Source: Flavobacteriales bacterium UBA3364
GTDB lineage: Bacteria > Bacteroidota > Bacteroidia > Flavobacteriales_F > PHOS-HE28
Assembly: GCA_002360495.1 (NCBI GenBank)
Contig: DEQO01000068.1
Location: forward strand, 1 to 20,160
Length of the DNA stretch: 20,160 nucleotides
Direction of reading: 5' to 3'
Shown here: in pieces, positions 7,411 to 14,490 of the stretch
How the letters are laid out: each line of letters starts with the position of its first letter
Numbering within the stretch: position 1 is the stretch's first letter
The notes under the pieces: model-generated
Databases searched by the model: none
Told to the model about the DNA's origin: nothing
The model's input: the letters and a program-made list of their open reading frames with translations, nothing else
Position numbers and translations under genes: made by a program

Positions 7411-8232
7411 ATGCCCGTGCAGAAGATCACCGAAAGCCCTTCCCGTTACGACCACCTGGAACAGATGTCCACGGCCGAGCTGTTGCGGAACATGAACAAC
7501 GAGGATCGCACGGTACCCGAGGCGATAGCCAGGGTGATCCCCGACCTCGAGCGACTGGTCGATGCCATCGCGGAACGCATGAAGCGGGGCGGTCGCTTGT
7601 TCTATATGGGCGCCGGCACCAGTGGCCGATTGGGGATCGTGGATGCCAGCGAATGCCCGCCCACCTTCGGCGTGCCGCAAGGGATGGTGATCGGCCTTAT
7701 CGCCGGTGGTGACAGCGCTATCCGCAAGGCCGTGGAATTCGCAGAGGACGATCGGGAACAAGGTTGGGTGGACCTGCAGGCACATGCGATCGGAAAGGAC
7801 GACACGGTGATCGGTATTGCGGCCAGCGGTGGAACAGCCTATGTGATCGGGGCGCTGGAACGTTGCAATGCGGAAGGGATCCTCACGGGCGGCATCACAT
7901 GCAATCCGGAAAGTCAGCTGTCCTTGACGGCCAGGCACCCGGTCGTGGTGGTCGTCGGCCCCGAGTTCGTGACCGGCAGCACTCGCATGAAAAGTGGCAC
8001 TGCACAGAAGCTGGTCTTGAACATGATCAGCACAAGCGTCATGATCAAGCTCGGTCGCGTGAAAGGGAACCGCATGGTGGATATGCAGTTGAGCAACAAC
8101 AAGCTGATCGATCGCGGTACGCGGATGGTGATGGATGCGCTCGGAGTGGATTACGAACATGCGAACGCACTGCTGAAGGAACACGGTAACGTCAGGAACG
8201 CCATAGATGCGCAAAAGGAGCAGGGGCAATAG
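7411..8232 (+). CDS. murQ: N-acetylmuramic acid 6-phosphate etherase
   Basis: Cytosolic etherase of peptidoglycan recycling: it converts MurNAc-6-phosphate to GlcNAc-6-phosphate and D-lactate. The 273-residue protein is an SIS-fold enzyme with MGAGTSGRLGIVDASECPPTFG at about 66-87, VEFAEDDREQG near 108-118, SGGTAYVIGALE, and TGSTRMKSGTAQKLVLNM in the second half. Glu81 and Glu112 correspond to the two glutamates implicated in catalysis in E. coli MurQ. The ATG at 7411 is chosen because MPVQKITESPSRYDHLEQMS is the conserved N-terminus; the frame extends back into the terminator, which cannot be coding here. It is slightly shorter than the E. coli enzyme (298 aa), mainly at the ends. No MurNAc kinase or transporter gene is next to it. 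The last codons form the left arm of an inverted repeat with the downstream hexamer repeat. Confidence 0.96.
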   Translation: MPVQKITESPSRYDHLEQMSTAELLRNMNNEDRTVPEAIARVIPDLERLVDAIAERMKRGGRLFYMGAGTSGRLGIVDASECPPTFGVPQGMVIGLIAGGDSAIRKAVEFAEDDREQGWVDLQAHAIGKDDTVIGIAASGGTAYVIGALERCNAEGILTGGITCNPESQLSLTARHPVVVVVGPEFVTGSTRMKSGTAQKLVLNMISTSVMIKLGRVKGNRMVDMQLSNNKLIDRGTRMVMDALGVDYEHANALLKEHGNVRNAIDAQKEQGQ

Positions 8233-8277
8233 CCACGTGCGTCCTGCCCCTGCCCCTGCCCCTGCTCCTACCCCTTT
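8213..8277 (+). terminator. Possible terminator: long inverted repeat at the murQ end
   Basis: The last murQ codons (8217-8228, GGAGCAGGGGCA) pair perfectly over 12 bases with 8257-8268 (TGCCCCTGCTCC), with a 28-base loop, and TTTT follows at 8275-8278. The long loop and the six bases between stem and T-run make it a weak terminator candidate; it may simply reflect the repeat. Confidence 0.35.
8243..8266. repeat. Tandem C-rich hexamer repeat (CCTGCC), about four copies
   Basis: Three exact CCTGCC units and a fourth ending in T fill 8243-8266, between murQ and the next gene. The complementary strand carries four GGGG runs between 8274 and 8249 with loops of 8, 2 and 2 bases, fitting a G-quadruplex pattern. 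The repeat ends 22 bases before the ATG at 8289, so changes in copy number would alter that gene's upstream region. Confidence 0.8.
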
Positions 8278-8288
8278 TCACTTGACGA

Positions 8289-8864
8289 ATGCACGACATC
8301 GAACCCTATTGGAACTGGCGCCACCGCTACATGGCGGAGGAGGATGAGCGGTCACCCTTCTTCGGGGAGGAGCATAGCGAGTTCGAGTTCACGCACGCGG
8401 TCTACGATCATGTGATCCATCCGCAGTGGGACAACTTCGGCAGTGCCACGCTGTATATCAAACTGATCTATGCCGACTACGACGATGGCTACGCCATCAT
8501 GGAATTGATCGGTGAGTGGAACGACCTGCTGCACAACGACATCATGGTATTGAAACGGGATGTGATCGAACCCCTGATGGGCGAAGGGATCGCCAAGTTC
8601 ATCCTGATCGGTGAGAACGTGCTGAACTTCCATACCAGCGACGACGAATATTACAGCGAGTGGTTCGAGGAGGTGAGCGAAGCCGACGGCTGGATCGCAT
8701 TGCTCAACTTCCGGGCGCATGTGCTGGAGGATATGCAGCGGGCGAACATCGACCAATACTTCCTACTCGGTGGCCGGTTGAACGCCATGAAGTGGCGCAC
8801 CTACGAGCCGGAAGCCGTCTTCACCAATGTGGAGGCATTGGTAGTACGGCGATTGGGTGCCTAG
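8289..8864 (+). CDS. Conserved protein of unknown function, acidic
   Basis: 191-residue soluble protein with no signal peptide or membrane segment. It is rich in acidic and aromatic residues: EPYWNWRHRYMAEEDERSPF near the N-terminus, HPQWDNFGSATLYIKLIYAD at about 52-71, ELIGEWNDLLHNDIMVLKRD in the middle, KFILIGENVLNFHTSDDEYY after that, and MKWRTYEP near the end. From memory similar proteins occur widely in Bacteroidota, always as hypothetical, but I cannot assign a function. It looks like a single alpha/beta domain. It begins 56 bases after murQ and may be co-transcribed with it. Its TAG stop shares the CTAG palindrome at 8861-8864 with the stop of the convergent Nudix gene. Coding is secure; function is open. 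Confidence 0.9.
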   Translation: MHDIEPYWNWRHRYMAEEDERSPFFGEEHSEFEFTHAVYDHVIHPQWDNFGSATLYIKLIYADYDDGYAIMELIGEWNDLLHNDIMVLKRDVIEPLMGEGIAKFILIGENVLNFHTSDDEYYSEWFEEVSEADGWIALLNFRAHVLEDMQRANIDQYFLLGGRLNAMKWRTYEPEAVFTNVEALVVRRLGA

Positions 8865-9298
8865 AAACCATCCCTCATCATCCTCCACACCATCCGATCG
8901 ATCGGCAGGCTGAGGTCCTCCTCTTTCGACCCCTCCAGCACAAGCCACCGGAACACTTCCGCATCGCCCGGACCACGGATGCCCGTGAACGGCATGTTCA
9001 CCACCGGAACGGCAGCGGGATCCGCCACACGGAACGTGTAGTACACGCTGACCACCTGCATGGGCGTGCTGTGGAAAGCGCTCTGTTGGAAGAAGTCGGT
9101 GGTGTAGAAATGCACGGGATCGAACGCTTCCACGCCGATCTCTTCGCGGATCTCCCGGATCAGGCAATCCTTCAAGCCTTCGCCGAACTCCAGACCACCG
9201 CCCGGAAACTTGGTGATGCGCTGGCCTTTGATCAATTCATCGGCGACAAGGACACAACCCTGGTGAAGCAACAGGCCATAGACACGGATGGTGAACAT
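8861..9298 (-). CDS. Nudix hydrolase
   Basis: 145-residue cytosolic pyrophosphohydrolase. The complete Nudix box Gx5Ex7REUxEExGU is present at residues 34-56 (G34, E40, R48-E49, E52-E53, G55), supplying the Mg-binding glutamates. The upstream strand MFTIRVYGLL and the loop ELIKGQRITKFPGGG are typical of small Nudix proteins in Bacteroidota. The substrate (a nucleoside diphosphate linked to some group X) cannot be read from sequence. The ATG at 9298 is chosen because it begins the conserved first strand and leaves a 25-base gap after mnmD; a GTG at 9337 would extend it 13 residues and overlap the end of mnmD. It is probably the last gene of the leftward unit with mnmD and the OmpA gene. Its stop at 8861-8863 overlaps the stop of the opposing gene. 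Confidence 0.93.
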   Translation of the reverse strand: MFTIRVYGLLLHQGCVLVADELIKGQRITKFPGGGLEFGEGLKDCLIREIREEIGVEAFDPVHFYTTDFFQQSAFHSTPMQVVSVYYTFRVADPAAVPVVNMPFTGIRGPGDAEVFRWLVLEGSKEEDLSLPIDRMVWRMMRDGF

Positions 9299-9323
9299 GT
9301 GCGTGAAGTTCGGTCGATCACGG

Positions 9324-10001
9324 TCATCGTGTAGCACGCAGCATTTCCCGCTTCCCGGGCGGACCCGGCAGCCGCTCCACGACGAAACCGGCCGCTTGCA
9401 AATTCCTGCGCACCTGGCCCTTCGCGCAATAGGTCACCAGCACACCACCGGGCCGCAAAGCGGCATGCATCCGCTGGAAGACCTCCAACGTCCACATTTC
9501 CTGTTGTGTACCCGGACCGAACGCGTCGAAATAGACCAGGTCGAACGCATCACGCTCATGGAAGTCCTGAACGGGTATAGCCAGCTGCCGGAACGCAAGA
9601 CCGCCCATCGGCTCCCACCAGCCATCACGGTTCTCGGTCATCCGTTCCAGGAAAGGGTCGTGCAATCCGGGCCACGCGAGATCGGCACAATGGTCAAGTT
9701 CCACGAGAAGCCCGAGGCTTACCGGATGCGGTTCCAACGCGGTGTAACGTACAAGGCACTTTCCTTCGAGACAACGGACCCAGGTCAGCAACAGGTTGAG
9801 GCCGGTACCCAGGCCCACCTCCAAAACATCGACCTGCGGCTTTCCGATGTGTTCAAGACCGGCCTTGATGAACACATGTGTGCTTTCCTGCACCGCCCCA
9901 TGTACACTGTGATATTGTTCGCCCAACAGTTCGCTGCGCAACGTTAGGGAGCCGTCAGCCGTGCGCAGCGGCAGGAAGTCTTGGGCGAGGCGTTCGTCCA
10001 T
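9324..10001 (-). CDS. mnmD: tRNA 5-(aminomethyl)-2-thiouridine methyltransferase, MnmD type
   Basis: 225-residue SAM-dependent methyltransferase corresponding to the methyltransferase half of E. coli MnmC, without the FAD oxidase half. It completes the mnm5s2U modification at wobble position 34 of certain tRNAs. Visible are TADGSLTLRSELLGEQYHS (15-32), SAM-binding motif I VLEVGLGTGLNLLLTW (59-74), acidic Glu90 in ALEPHP ending strand 2, the catalytic DAFGPGTQQEMWT (159-171; family DAFxPxxxPxxW), VTYCAKGQVRRNLQAAGF (189-206) and the terminal PGPPGKREML (212-221). The start is the ATG at 10001, giving the usual stand-alone MnmD length; in-frame upstream codons run into the OmpA gene. It lies 37 bases after the OmpA gene and 25 bases before the Nudix gene on the same strand. 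A TAGTTTCG (minus strand, 10026-10019) could be a private promoter. Confidence 0.92.
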   Translation of the reverse strand: MDERLAQDFLPLRTADGSLTLRSELLGEQYHSVHGAVQESTHVFIKAGLEHIGKPQVDVLEVGLGTGLNLLLTWVRCLEGKCLVRYTALEPHPVSLGLLVELDHCADLAWPGLHDPFLERMTENRDGWWEPMGGLAFRQLAIPVQDFHERDAFDLVYFDAFGPGTQQEMWTLEVFQRMHAALRPGGVLVTYCAKGQVRRNLQAAGFVVERLPGPPGKREMLRATR

Positions 10002-10038
10002 GGCGTTGATGTTCGCCACGAAACTAACCCGGTGTGTC

Positions 10039-12021
10039 CTAGAGGACCTTGACCTCCGTCCGGCGGTTCTTCGCCTTGTTGGCGTCCGTATCGTTGTCGG
10101 CCACCGGCTTGGAATCACCAAAACCCACGGCCGATAGGCGCCCCTGATCGATCCCACGCTTCACCAATTCGTCGCGTACGGCGATCGCCCGCTGCTCGGA
10201 CAGCTTCCTGTTGAACTCAGCGGACCCGTCTGTATCAGTATGCCCGCCGATCTCCAGCTTCAGTGCCGGGTTCTTAGTGAGCAATTCCTGCAATTGGTCG
10301 AATTCCGCCTCGGAGTCCTCGTGTAGTTCCGCGCTCGCCGTTGCGAAGAAGATGTTCTTCATCGTCACCTGGCTGCCTGCATCAAGGGACTTCAGGTCGA
10401 TATCCAGATCGACTTCCATGTTCCGCTGTTGAGGAGGCATTTCCACTGTTTCGGAATAGACCAGGAACCCGTCTGCCTTGACGTACATGGCATACCGGCG
10501 GCCGGCCGGCAAAGCCACGAGATATTCTCCCGTGGTCGCGTCGCTCTTGAACCGGGCCACCAGGGAAGCGTCCTCGAGATCGACCATCTCGATGGACGCC
10601 TCCATACCGGCGAGCATCTTCAGGTCCATGATCTTGCCTTTGAGCAGCACGGTGCTGGGTAGCTCATCCTCGACCACGGGAGCCGCGGATCCCGCGCTGA
10701 CGAGCAGGTTATCCTCCTGTGGCATATCCGGCAGGAAGGTCACTTCGTAGAGGTCATCCTCACCCAGACCATCGGCGCGCAGGCTACTGAGGTATCCCGT
10801 TGATCCATTGGCGGTAAGCACGAAGAACAGATCATCATCCGGCGAATTGATGGGCCATCCCATGTTCAGTGGGTCGGACCAGCGTCCGTTCTCCAGGCGG
10901 GAGCGGAAGACATCGTACCCCCCCATGGAATTATGACCCTTGCTGCTGAAGTACAGGGTGCGGCCATCCGGATGTACGAACACACCCTCTTCATCGTGTA
11001 TGGTGTTCACCGTGGGGCCGAGGTTCTCAGCCGGACCCCAATCGTTCGCGGCGGCATCCCATTTACTGCGGTAGATATCCTGCCCGCCCACGTTGTCGGC
11101 GGCACGGTCGCTCACGAAATACAACCACTGCCGATCGAAACTGAACCAGGCACTGGACTCGTGGTCCCTGGAGTTGATGTTGGGACCCAACGCGGTGGGT
11201 TCGCTCCACGAATCGCCGACCCGTTTGCTCTCGAACAGATCACCGGACCCGTCCTTGTCCCGATAGATGATCAGGGTGCGACCATCGTTGAAGAGGCCAA
11301 CGCTGGCATCGTTCGCGGCGCTGTTCACCGGGGCCGGAAGCAATTGCGATGCGCCCCATCCACCATCCAGCGAACGGCTGGTGCGGATGTCCTCGAAGTG
11401 GTCGAGTGTTTCCTTGTTCAGTTCGGCATCCGGATCCGTGGGACGGCGGGAAGTATAGATAAGCTCTTTGCCGTCGGCCGTGATGAGCGCTCCGTAATCC
11501 GCCTGTGGCGAATTGATCCTCGGCCCCATGTTACGCACTTCAGCGCGGACCGGGGCGGCCATCAAAGCCTTCCCGTGCTTACACTCCGCGATACGTTTGT
11601 CAGCTGTATTGTACAACGCCTGTTCGTCCTGGGAACGGTTGAAGTGCTTGTGCCGCTCGTAGCTCGCCACAGCGGCATCCCATTGTTGATCGAGCTGCTG
11701 GGCGAAACCGACCAGGAAATCGATCCGGGGCATTTCGGGCATTGCGGCTTGTGCTTTCAGGAAGAACGGAAGGGACTTGTAGCGAGCCGGCCCGTTCAAC
11801 TGGCATAGGCCCATCCTCAAGTTCAATTCACCGTGGTCCGGCGCAAGGGCCAACGCCTGTTCGAACAAGGCCTCGGCACGTGCAAATTGCGTACTCCCAC
11901 CCGCCAGGGCTTTCTCGGCGCGTTTCAACAGGTCCGCCGCCTCCTTGGGCATAGCGGGCTGCTGGCCGAAGACATGGCCGTGGCCCAAACCAAGGCATAG
12001 GTAGATGATGAATTTCCGCAT
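10039..12021 (-). CDS. PorE-like OmpA family protein (TPR, PD40 propeller, CRD, OmpA-C)
   Basis: 660-residue exported periplasmic or outer-membrane-associated protein. Order of parts: signal peptide 1-19 (FIIYLCLGLGHGHVFG), TPR-like helices about 25-135 (ALFEQALALAPDHGELNLRMG), WD40/PD40 propeller repeats about 160-430 (DGKELIYTSRR, DGRTLIIYRDKDGSGDLFES, VGGQDIYRSKWD, DGRTLYFSSKGHNSMGGYDV, GLGEDDLYEV), a carboxypeptidase-regulatory-like domain about 455-530, and an OmpA C-terminal peptidoglycan-binding domain about 550-660 (GGHTDTDGSAEFNRKLSEQR and KNRRTEVKV). This arrangement is that of P. gingivalis PorE, a T9SS component linking the machinery to peptidoglycan, but Flavobacteria carry several paralogues with other or unknown roles. 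No porP/sprF-type gene is adjacent, so a T9SS role is inference. The ATG at 12021 is chosen for the signal peptide. mnmD follows after 37 bases. Confidence 0.9.
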   Translation of the reverse strand: MRKFIIYLCLGLGHGHVFGQQPAMPKEAADLLKRAEKALAGGSTQFARAEALFEQALALAPDHGELNLRMGLCQLNGPARYKSLPFFLKAQAAMPEMPRIDFLVGFAQQLDQQWDAAVASYERHKHFNRSQDEQALYNTADKRIAECKHGKALMAAPVRAEVRNMGPRINSPQADYGALITADGKELIYTSRRPTDPDAELNKETLDHFEDIRTSRSLDGGWGASQLLPAPVNSAANDASVGLFNDGRTLIIYRDKDGSGDLFESKRVGDSWSEPTALGPNINSRDHESSAWFSFDRQWLYFVSDRAADNVGGQDIYRSKWDAAANDWGPAENLGPTVNTIHDEEGVFVHPDGRTLYFSSKGHNSMGGYDVFRSRLENGRWSDPLNMGWPINSPDDDLFFVLTANGSTGYLSSLRADGLGEDDLYEVTFLPDMPQEDNLLVSAGSAAPVVEDELPSTVLLKGKIMDLKMLAGMEASIEMVDLEDASLVARFKSDATTGEYLVALPAGRRYAMYVKADGFLVYSETVEMPPQQRNMEVDLDIDLKSLDAGSQVTMKNIFFATASAELHEDSEAEFDQLQELLTKNPALKLEIGGHTDTDGSAEFNRKLSEQRAIAVRDELVKRGIDQGRLSAVGFGDSKPVADNDTDANKAKNRRTEVKVL

Positions 12022-12100
12022 GGGAGAGCGATGCGTAGGTTTCGATAGAACGCTGTTGATACGTGTTCGGGGGCGCAATGTTCCGGGGCCGGGTGTCGGC

Positions 12101-12108
12101 TAGCTTTG
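12101..12108 (+). promoter_or_regulatory. Candidate -7 promoter element of the M42 peptidase gene
   Basis: TAGCTTTG matches the Bacteroidota -7 consensus TAnnTTTG exactly and lies 41 bases before the ATG at 12150, inside the 128-base divergent region shared with the PorE-like gene. Its position supports starting the peptidase at 12150 rather than at an earlier in-frame codon. Confidence 0.5.
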
Positions 12109-12149
12109 GCACCTGCGGCGCAATTCCCATCAGCCGCCCCATCCCGATC

Positions 12150-13280
12150 ATGGCCAAGAAGACAGCAGCGAAAAAGGCAGCCTCCAAGAAGGCGACGGAA
12201 AAGACCATACTCACCAAGAGCTCGCTCGATTTCCTGGAGCGGTACCTGAACAATGCCTCCCCGACCGGGTTCGAGAGCGCAGGCCAACAACTATGGCTGG
12301 ACTACCTGAAACCGTACATCGATACCCACTTCACGGACAACTACGGTACTGCGGTCGGTGTGATCAACCCCACGGCGAAATACAAGGTGGTGATCGAGGC
12401 CCATGCCGATGAGATCAGCTGGTTCGTCCACTACATCACCAAGGAAGGATTCATCTATGTGCGCCGGAACGGTGGCAGTGATCACATCATCGCACCCAGC
12501 AAGCGGGTGAACATCCATACGGAGAAGGGCATCGTGAAAGCGGTATTCGGCTGGCCGGCGATCCATGTGCGCAATGGGAAAACGGAGGTCACCCCGTCGC
12601 TGGAGAACATTTTCCTGGATTGTGGCTGTACCAGCAAGGAGGAAGTGGAGAAGCTCGGTGTACACGTGGGTTGCGTGGCCGTGTTCGAGGACGAATTCAT
12701 GGTGTTGAACGGGAGGAACTTCGTGGGCCGTGCGCTGGATAACCGCATGGGTGGCTTCATGATCGCCGAGGTCGCGCGGTTGTTGAAGGAGAACAAGGTG
12801 AAGCTCCCGTTCGGGCTGTACATCACGAACAGCGTGCAGGAGGAAGTGGGGCTGCGCGGTGCCGAAATGATCGTGGAACGCATCCGTCCGGACGTAGCGA
12901 TCGTGACGGACGTGACGCACGACACGCAGACCCCGATGATGAACAAGATCCAGAACGGCGACGTCGCCTGCGGATCCGGTCCGGTGCTGAGCTATGCCCC
13001 GGCCGTACACAACAACGTCCTGAAACACATCGTGCGCACGGCCGAGCAAGAGAAAATCCCTTTCCAACGCATGGCTGCAAGCCGCGCCACAGGGACGGAC
13101 ACCGATGCCTTCGCCTATGGTGCTGCCGGTGTGCCATCGGCATTGATAAGCCTGCCCTTGCGTTATATGCACACCACCGTGGAGATCGTACAGCGGGCCG
13201 ACGTGGAGAGCGTCATCCGGCTGATCTACGCCGCCGTGAAAGGGTTGAAGGCCGGAACGGATATGCGCTATTTGAAGTGA
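12150..13280 (+). CDS. M42 family metallopeptidase (glutamyl aminopeptidase/FrvX type) with Lys/Ala tail
   Basis: 376-residue dizinc aminopeptidase of the tetrahedral M42 (TET) group, which trims peptides in the cytosol. Ligands and catalytic residues are visible: His85 in EAHADEIS, Asp197 in GRALDNRMG, the general base Glu231 and metal ligand Glu232 in SVQEEVGLRGA, Asp254 in IVTDVTHDT, and His341 in RYMHTTVE. SRATGTDTDAF (311-321) is also conserved. Residues 1-18, MAKKTAAKKAASKKATEK, form a basic low-complexity tail resembling histone H1-like tails, absent from usual family members and not a signal peptide. The ATG at 12150 is favoured because a perfect -7-like element lies 41 bases upstream. 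The unrecognised membrane-protein gene starts 10 bases after its stop. Confidence 0.95.
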   Translation: MAKKTAAKKAASKKATEKTILTKSSLDFLERYLNNASPTGFESAGQQLWLDYLKPYIDTHFTDNYGTAVGVINPTAKYKVVIEAHADEISWFVHYITKEGFIYVRRNGGSDHIIAPSKRVNIHTEKGIVKAVFGWPAIHVRNGKTEVTPSLENIFLDCGCTSKEEVEKLGVHVGCVAVFEDEFMVLNGRNFVGRALDNRMGGFMIAEVARLLKENKVKLPFGLYITNSVQEEVGLRGAEMIVERIRPDVAIVTDVTHDTQTPMMNKIQNGDVACGSGPVLSYAPAVHNNVLKHIVRTAEQEKIPFQRMAASRATGTDTDAFAYGAAGVPSALISLPLRYMHTTVEIVQRADVESVIRLIYAAVKGLKAGTDMRYLK

Positions 13281-13290
13281 ACCTCACCGT

Positions 13291-13998
13291 ATGAGGCTGG
13301 ACCTGGGGGATACCACGGCAGATGCCATTCGTTTCTTGTTGCTCGGCCTCGGGGTCTTGCTACTGCTTCGTCTGGCTTACGCAGGCCTGGAGCTGTGGAT
13401 GGCCCCATCCATGACGCTGGATCTTCCGGCCGCGATCGCCACCTTTCGCAACGGCTATCTGCTTGGCGACCCGACGATATTGGTCGTTGGTGGTAGTGGT
13501 GTGGGCACCCGCTTGGCCTTATGCGCGTTGCTCACCGCACTCTGCACCCTGGTATTCGGCATCTTAGGAGCAGGGTTCGGCAGGATGATGGGCTTCTCCC
13601 CTGTTCGGTCCGGTGTTCAGGTAGCACGCACCGCACTCTTCGTGACCGGGGCATGGTGGTGCTGCGCCGCCCTGGCCCTCCCACCTCGCTCGGTGCGCAT
13701 CGCACCCACGGAACTTGTGCGGAACGTACGTCCGTCAGTGCTGGGTGAATTGAGCCTGCCGTGGCCCGGGACGGAAACACATGTCACGATCGCGTCCTTG
13801 GACCGTTTCGAGCAGCGCTCCGTAGCGAGCACTCTTCCTGCATGCGGATCAATTGAAAAGGTGGAAGCCGTTGCCGGCACGGACCGCATGGAACTGGCCA
13901 CGATCACACCGCAAGGTGCGGACTGCGACCAGGAACGCGCCAAGGCGAAGGAGGCACTGGGCCGATTGACCCAGCTACTGGAGCGTCTGGCCCGATAG
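13291..13998 (+). CDS. Unrecognised membrane protein with three predicted helices
   Basis: 235-residue protein I do not recognise. Hydrophobic helices are visible at about 14-36 (FLLLGLGVLLLLRLAYAGL), 75-97 (LALCALLTALCTLVFGILG) and 111-130 (ARTALFVTGAWWCCAALAL). A soluble C-terminal part of about 100 residues follows, with cysteines at 185 and 212 that could form a disulphide if it faces the periplasm, and a basic/acidic helix at the end (ERAKAKEALGRLTQLLERLA). It starts 10 bases after the M42 peptidase stop and so is probably co-transcribed with it; a candidate promoter for the next gene follows its TAG. Coding is supported by the tight spacing, the lack of any competing better frame and the membrane-type composition, but no family can be named. 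Confidence 0.75.
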   Translation: MRLDLGDTTADAIRFLLLGLGVLLLLRLAYAGLELWMAPSMTLDLPAAIATFRNGYLLGDPTILVVGGSGVGTRLALCALLTALCTLVFGILGAGFGRMMGFSPVRSGVQVARTALFVTGAWWCCAALALPPRSVRIAPTELVRNVRPSVLGELSLPWPGTETHVTIASLDRFEQRSVASTLPACGSIEKVEAVAGTDRMELATITPQGADCDQERAKAKEALGRLTQLLERLAR

Positions 13999-14020
13999 GG
14001 CTTCCCCTGGCGGTTCCTCC

Positions 14021-14028
14021 TAACTTGC
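14021..14028 (+). promoter_or_regulatory. Candidate -7 element directly before the GNAT gene
   Basis: TAACTTGC ends 5 bases before the ATG at 14034. It resembles TAnnTTTG with one base changed, and the same octamer recurs at 16508-16515 before another gene. Transcription from it would yield an almost leaderless mRNA. Confidence 0.4.
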
Positions 14029-14033
14029 CGGTC

Positions 14034-14468
14034 ATGCGGGTCCGTTTCATCAAAGCACAGGACACCCATGCCTTGCGCTTGAAAGTCCTTCGTCCCGGTG
14101 GCGTGCTGGAGGATGTGGACTTCGCCAACGATCGGCTTGTCGGTGCCTTCCATTTGGGTTTGCAGATCGGGGAGCACAGGATCTCCGTAGGTTCCTTCTA
14201 TCCGGAGCCGCATCCGGAACTCAACGGGTGGAAGCAATTCCGCTTGAGGGGCATGGCTACACATCCCGACTTCCAGGGGCAGGGTGCCGGGGCAAGGCTG
14301 CTGCGTTTCGCCCTGGAACATTTGAAGGCACAACACGCCGATCTGCTTTGGTGCAATGCACGGGTGAAGGCCGTGCCGTTCTACGAACGGGCCGGGTTGG
14401 CGGTCCATGGCGAGCGCTTCGAGATCCCCGGGATCGGCGGGCACTACGTGATGTACCGGCGGTTGTGA
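14034..14468 (+). CDS. GNAT family N-acetyltransferase
   Basis: 144-residue acyl-CoA-dependent N-acetyltransferase. The acetyl-CoA pyrophosphate-binding motif A is visible as LRGMATHPDFQGQGAGARLL at 71-90 (the Q/RxxGxG/A core is QGQGAG). Motif B is NARVKAVPFYERAGL at 108-122 with the usual FYERAGL ending, followed by the terminal strand GGHYVMYRRL. The N-terminal part (VRFIKAQDTHALRLKVLRPG) is the substrate side; the substrate is unknown. I use the ATG at 14034; a TTG nine bases earlier lies within the candidate promoter element. The glycosyltransferase gene starts 22 bases after its stop. Confidence 0.92.
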   Translation: MRVRFIKAQDTHALRLKVLRPGGVLEDVDFANDRLVGAFHLGLQIGEHRISVGSFYPEPHPELNGWKQFRLRGMATHPDFQGQGAGARLLRFALEHLKAQHADLLWCNARVKAVPFYERAGLAVHGERFEIPGIGGHYVMYRRL

Positions 14469-14478
14469 CCGATCCGGA

Positions 14479-14487
14479 TAGCTTCGC
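14479..14487 (+). promoter_or_regulatory. Candidate -7 element directly before the glycosyltransferase gene
   Basis: TAGCTTCGC ends 3 bases before the ATG at 14491, in the 22-base gap after the GNAT gene. It has one mismatch to TAnnTTTG and the same placement as the elements before murQ and the GNAT gene. Confidence 0.3.
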
Positions 14488-14490
14488 GGC

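Noticed and set aside
6985..8229. 414-codon open frame on the minus strand
   Set aside because: Antisense across the end of the hydrolase gene, the terminator and all of murQ; it crosses a clear terminator and promoter and has no recognisable motif.
10933..11808. 291-codon open frame on the plus strand
   Set aside because: Antisense to the PD40 region of the PorE-like gene; no motif and no upstream signal.
12291..13172. 293-codon open frame on the minus strand
   Set aside because: Antisense to the M42 peptidase, where all metal ligands are read on the plus strand.
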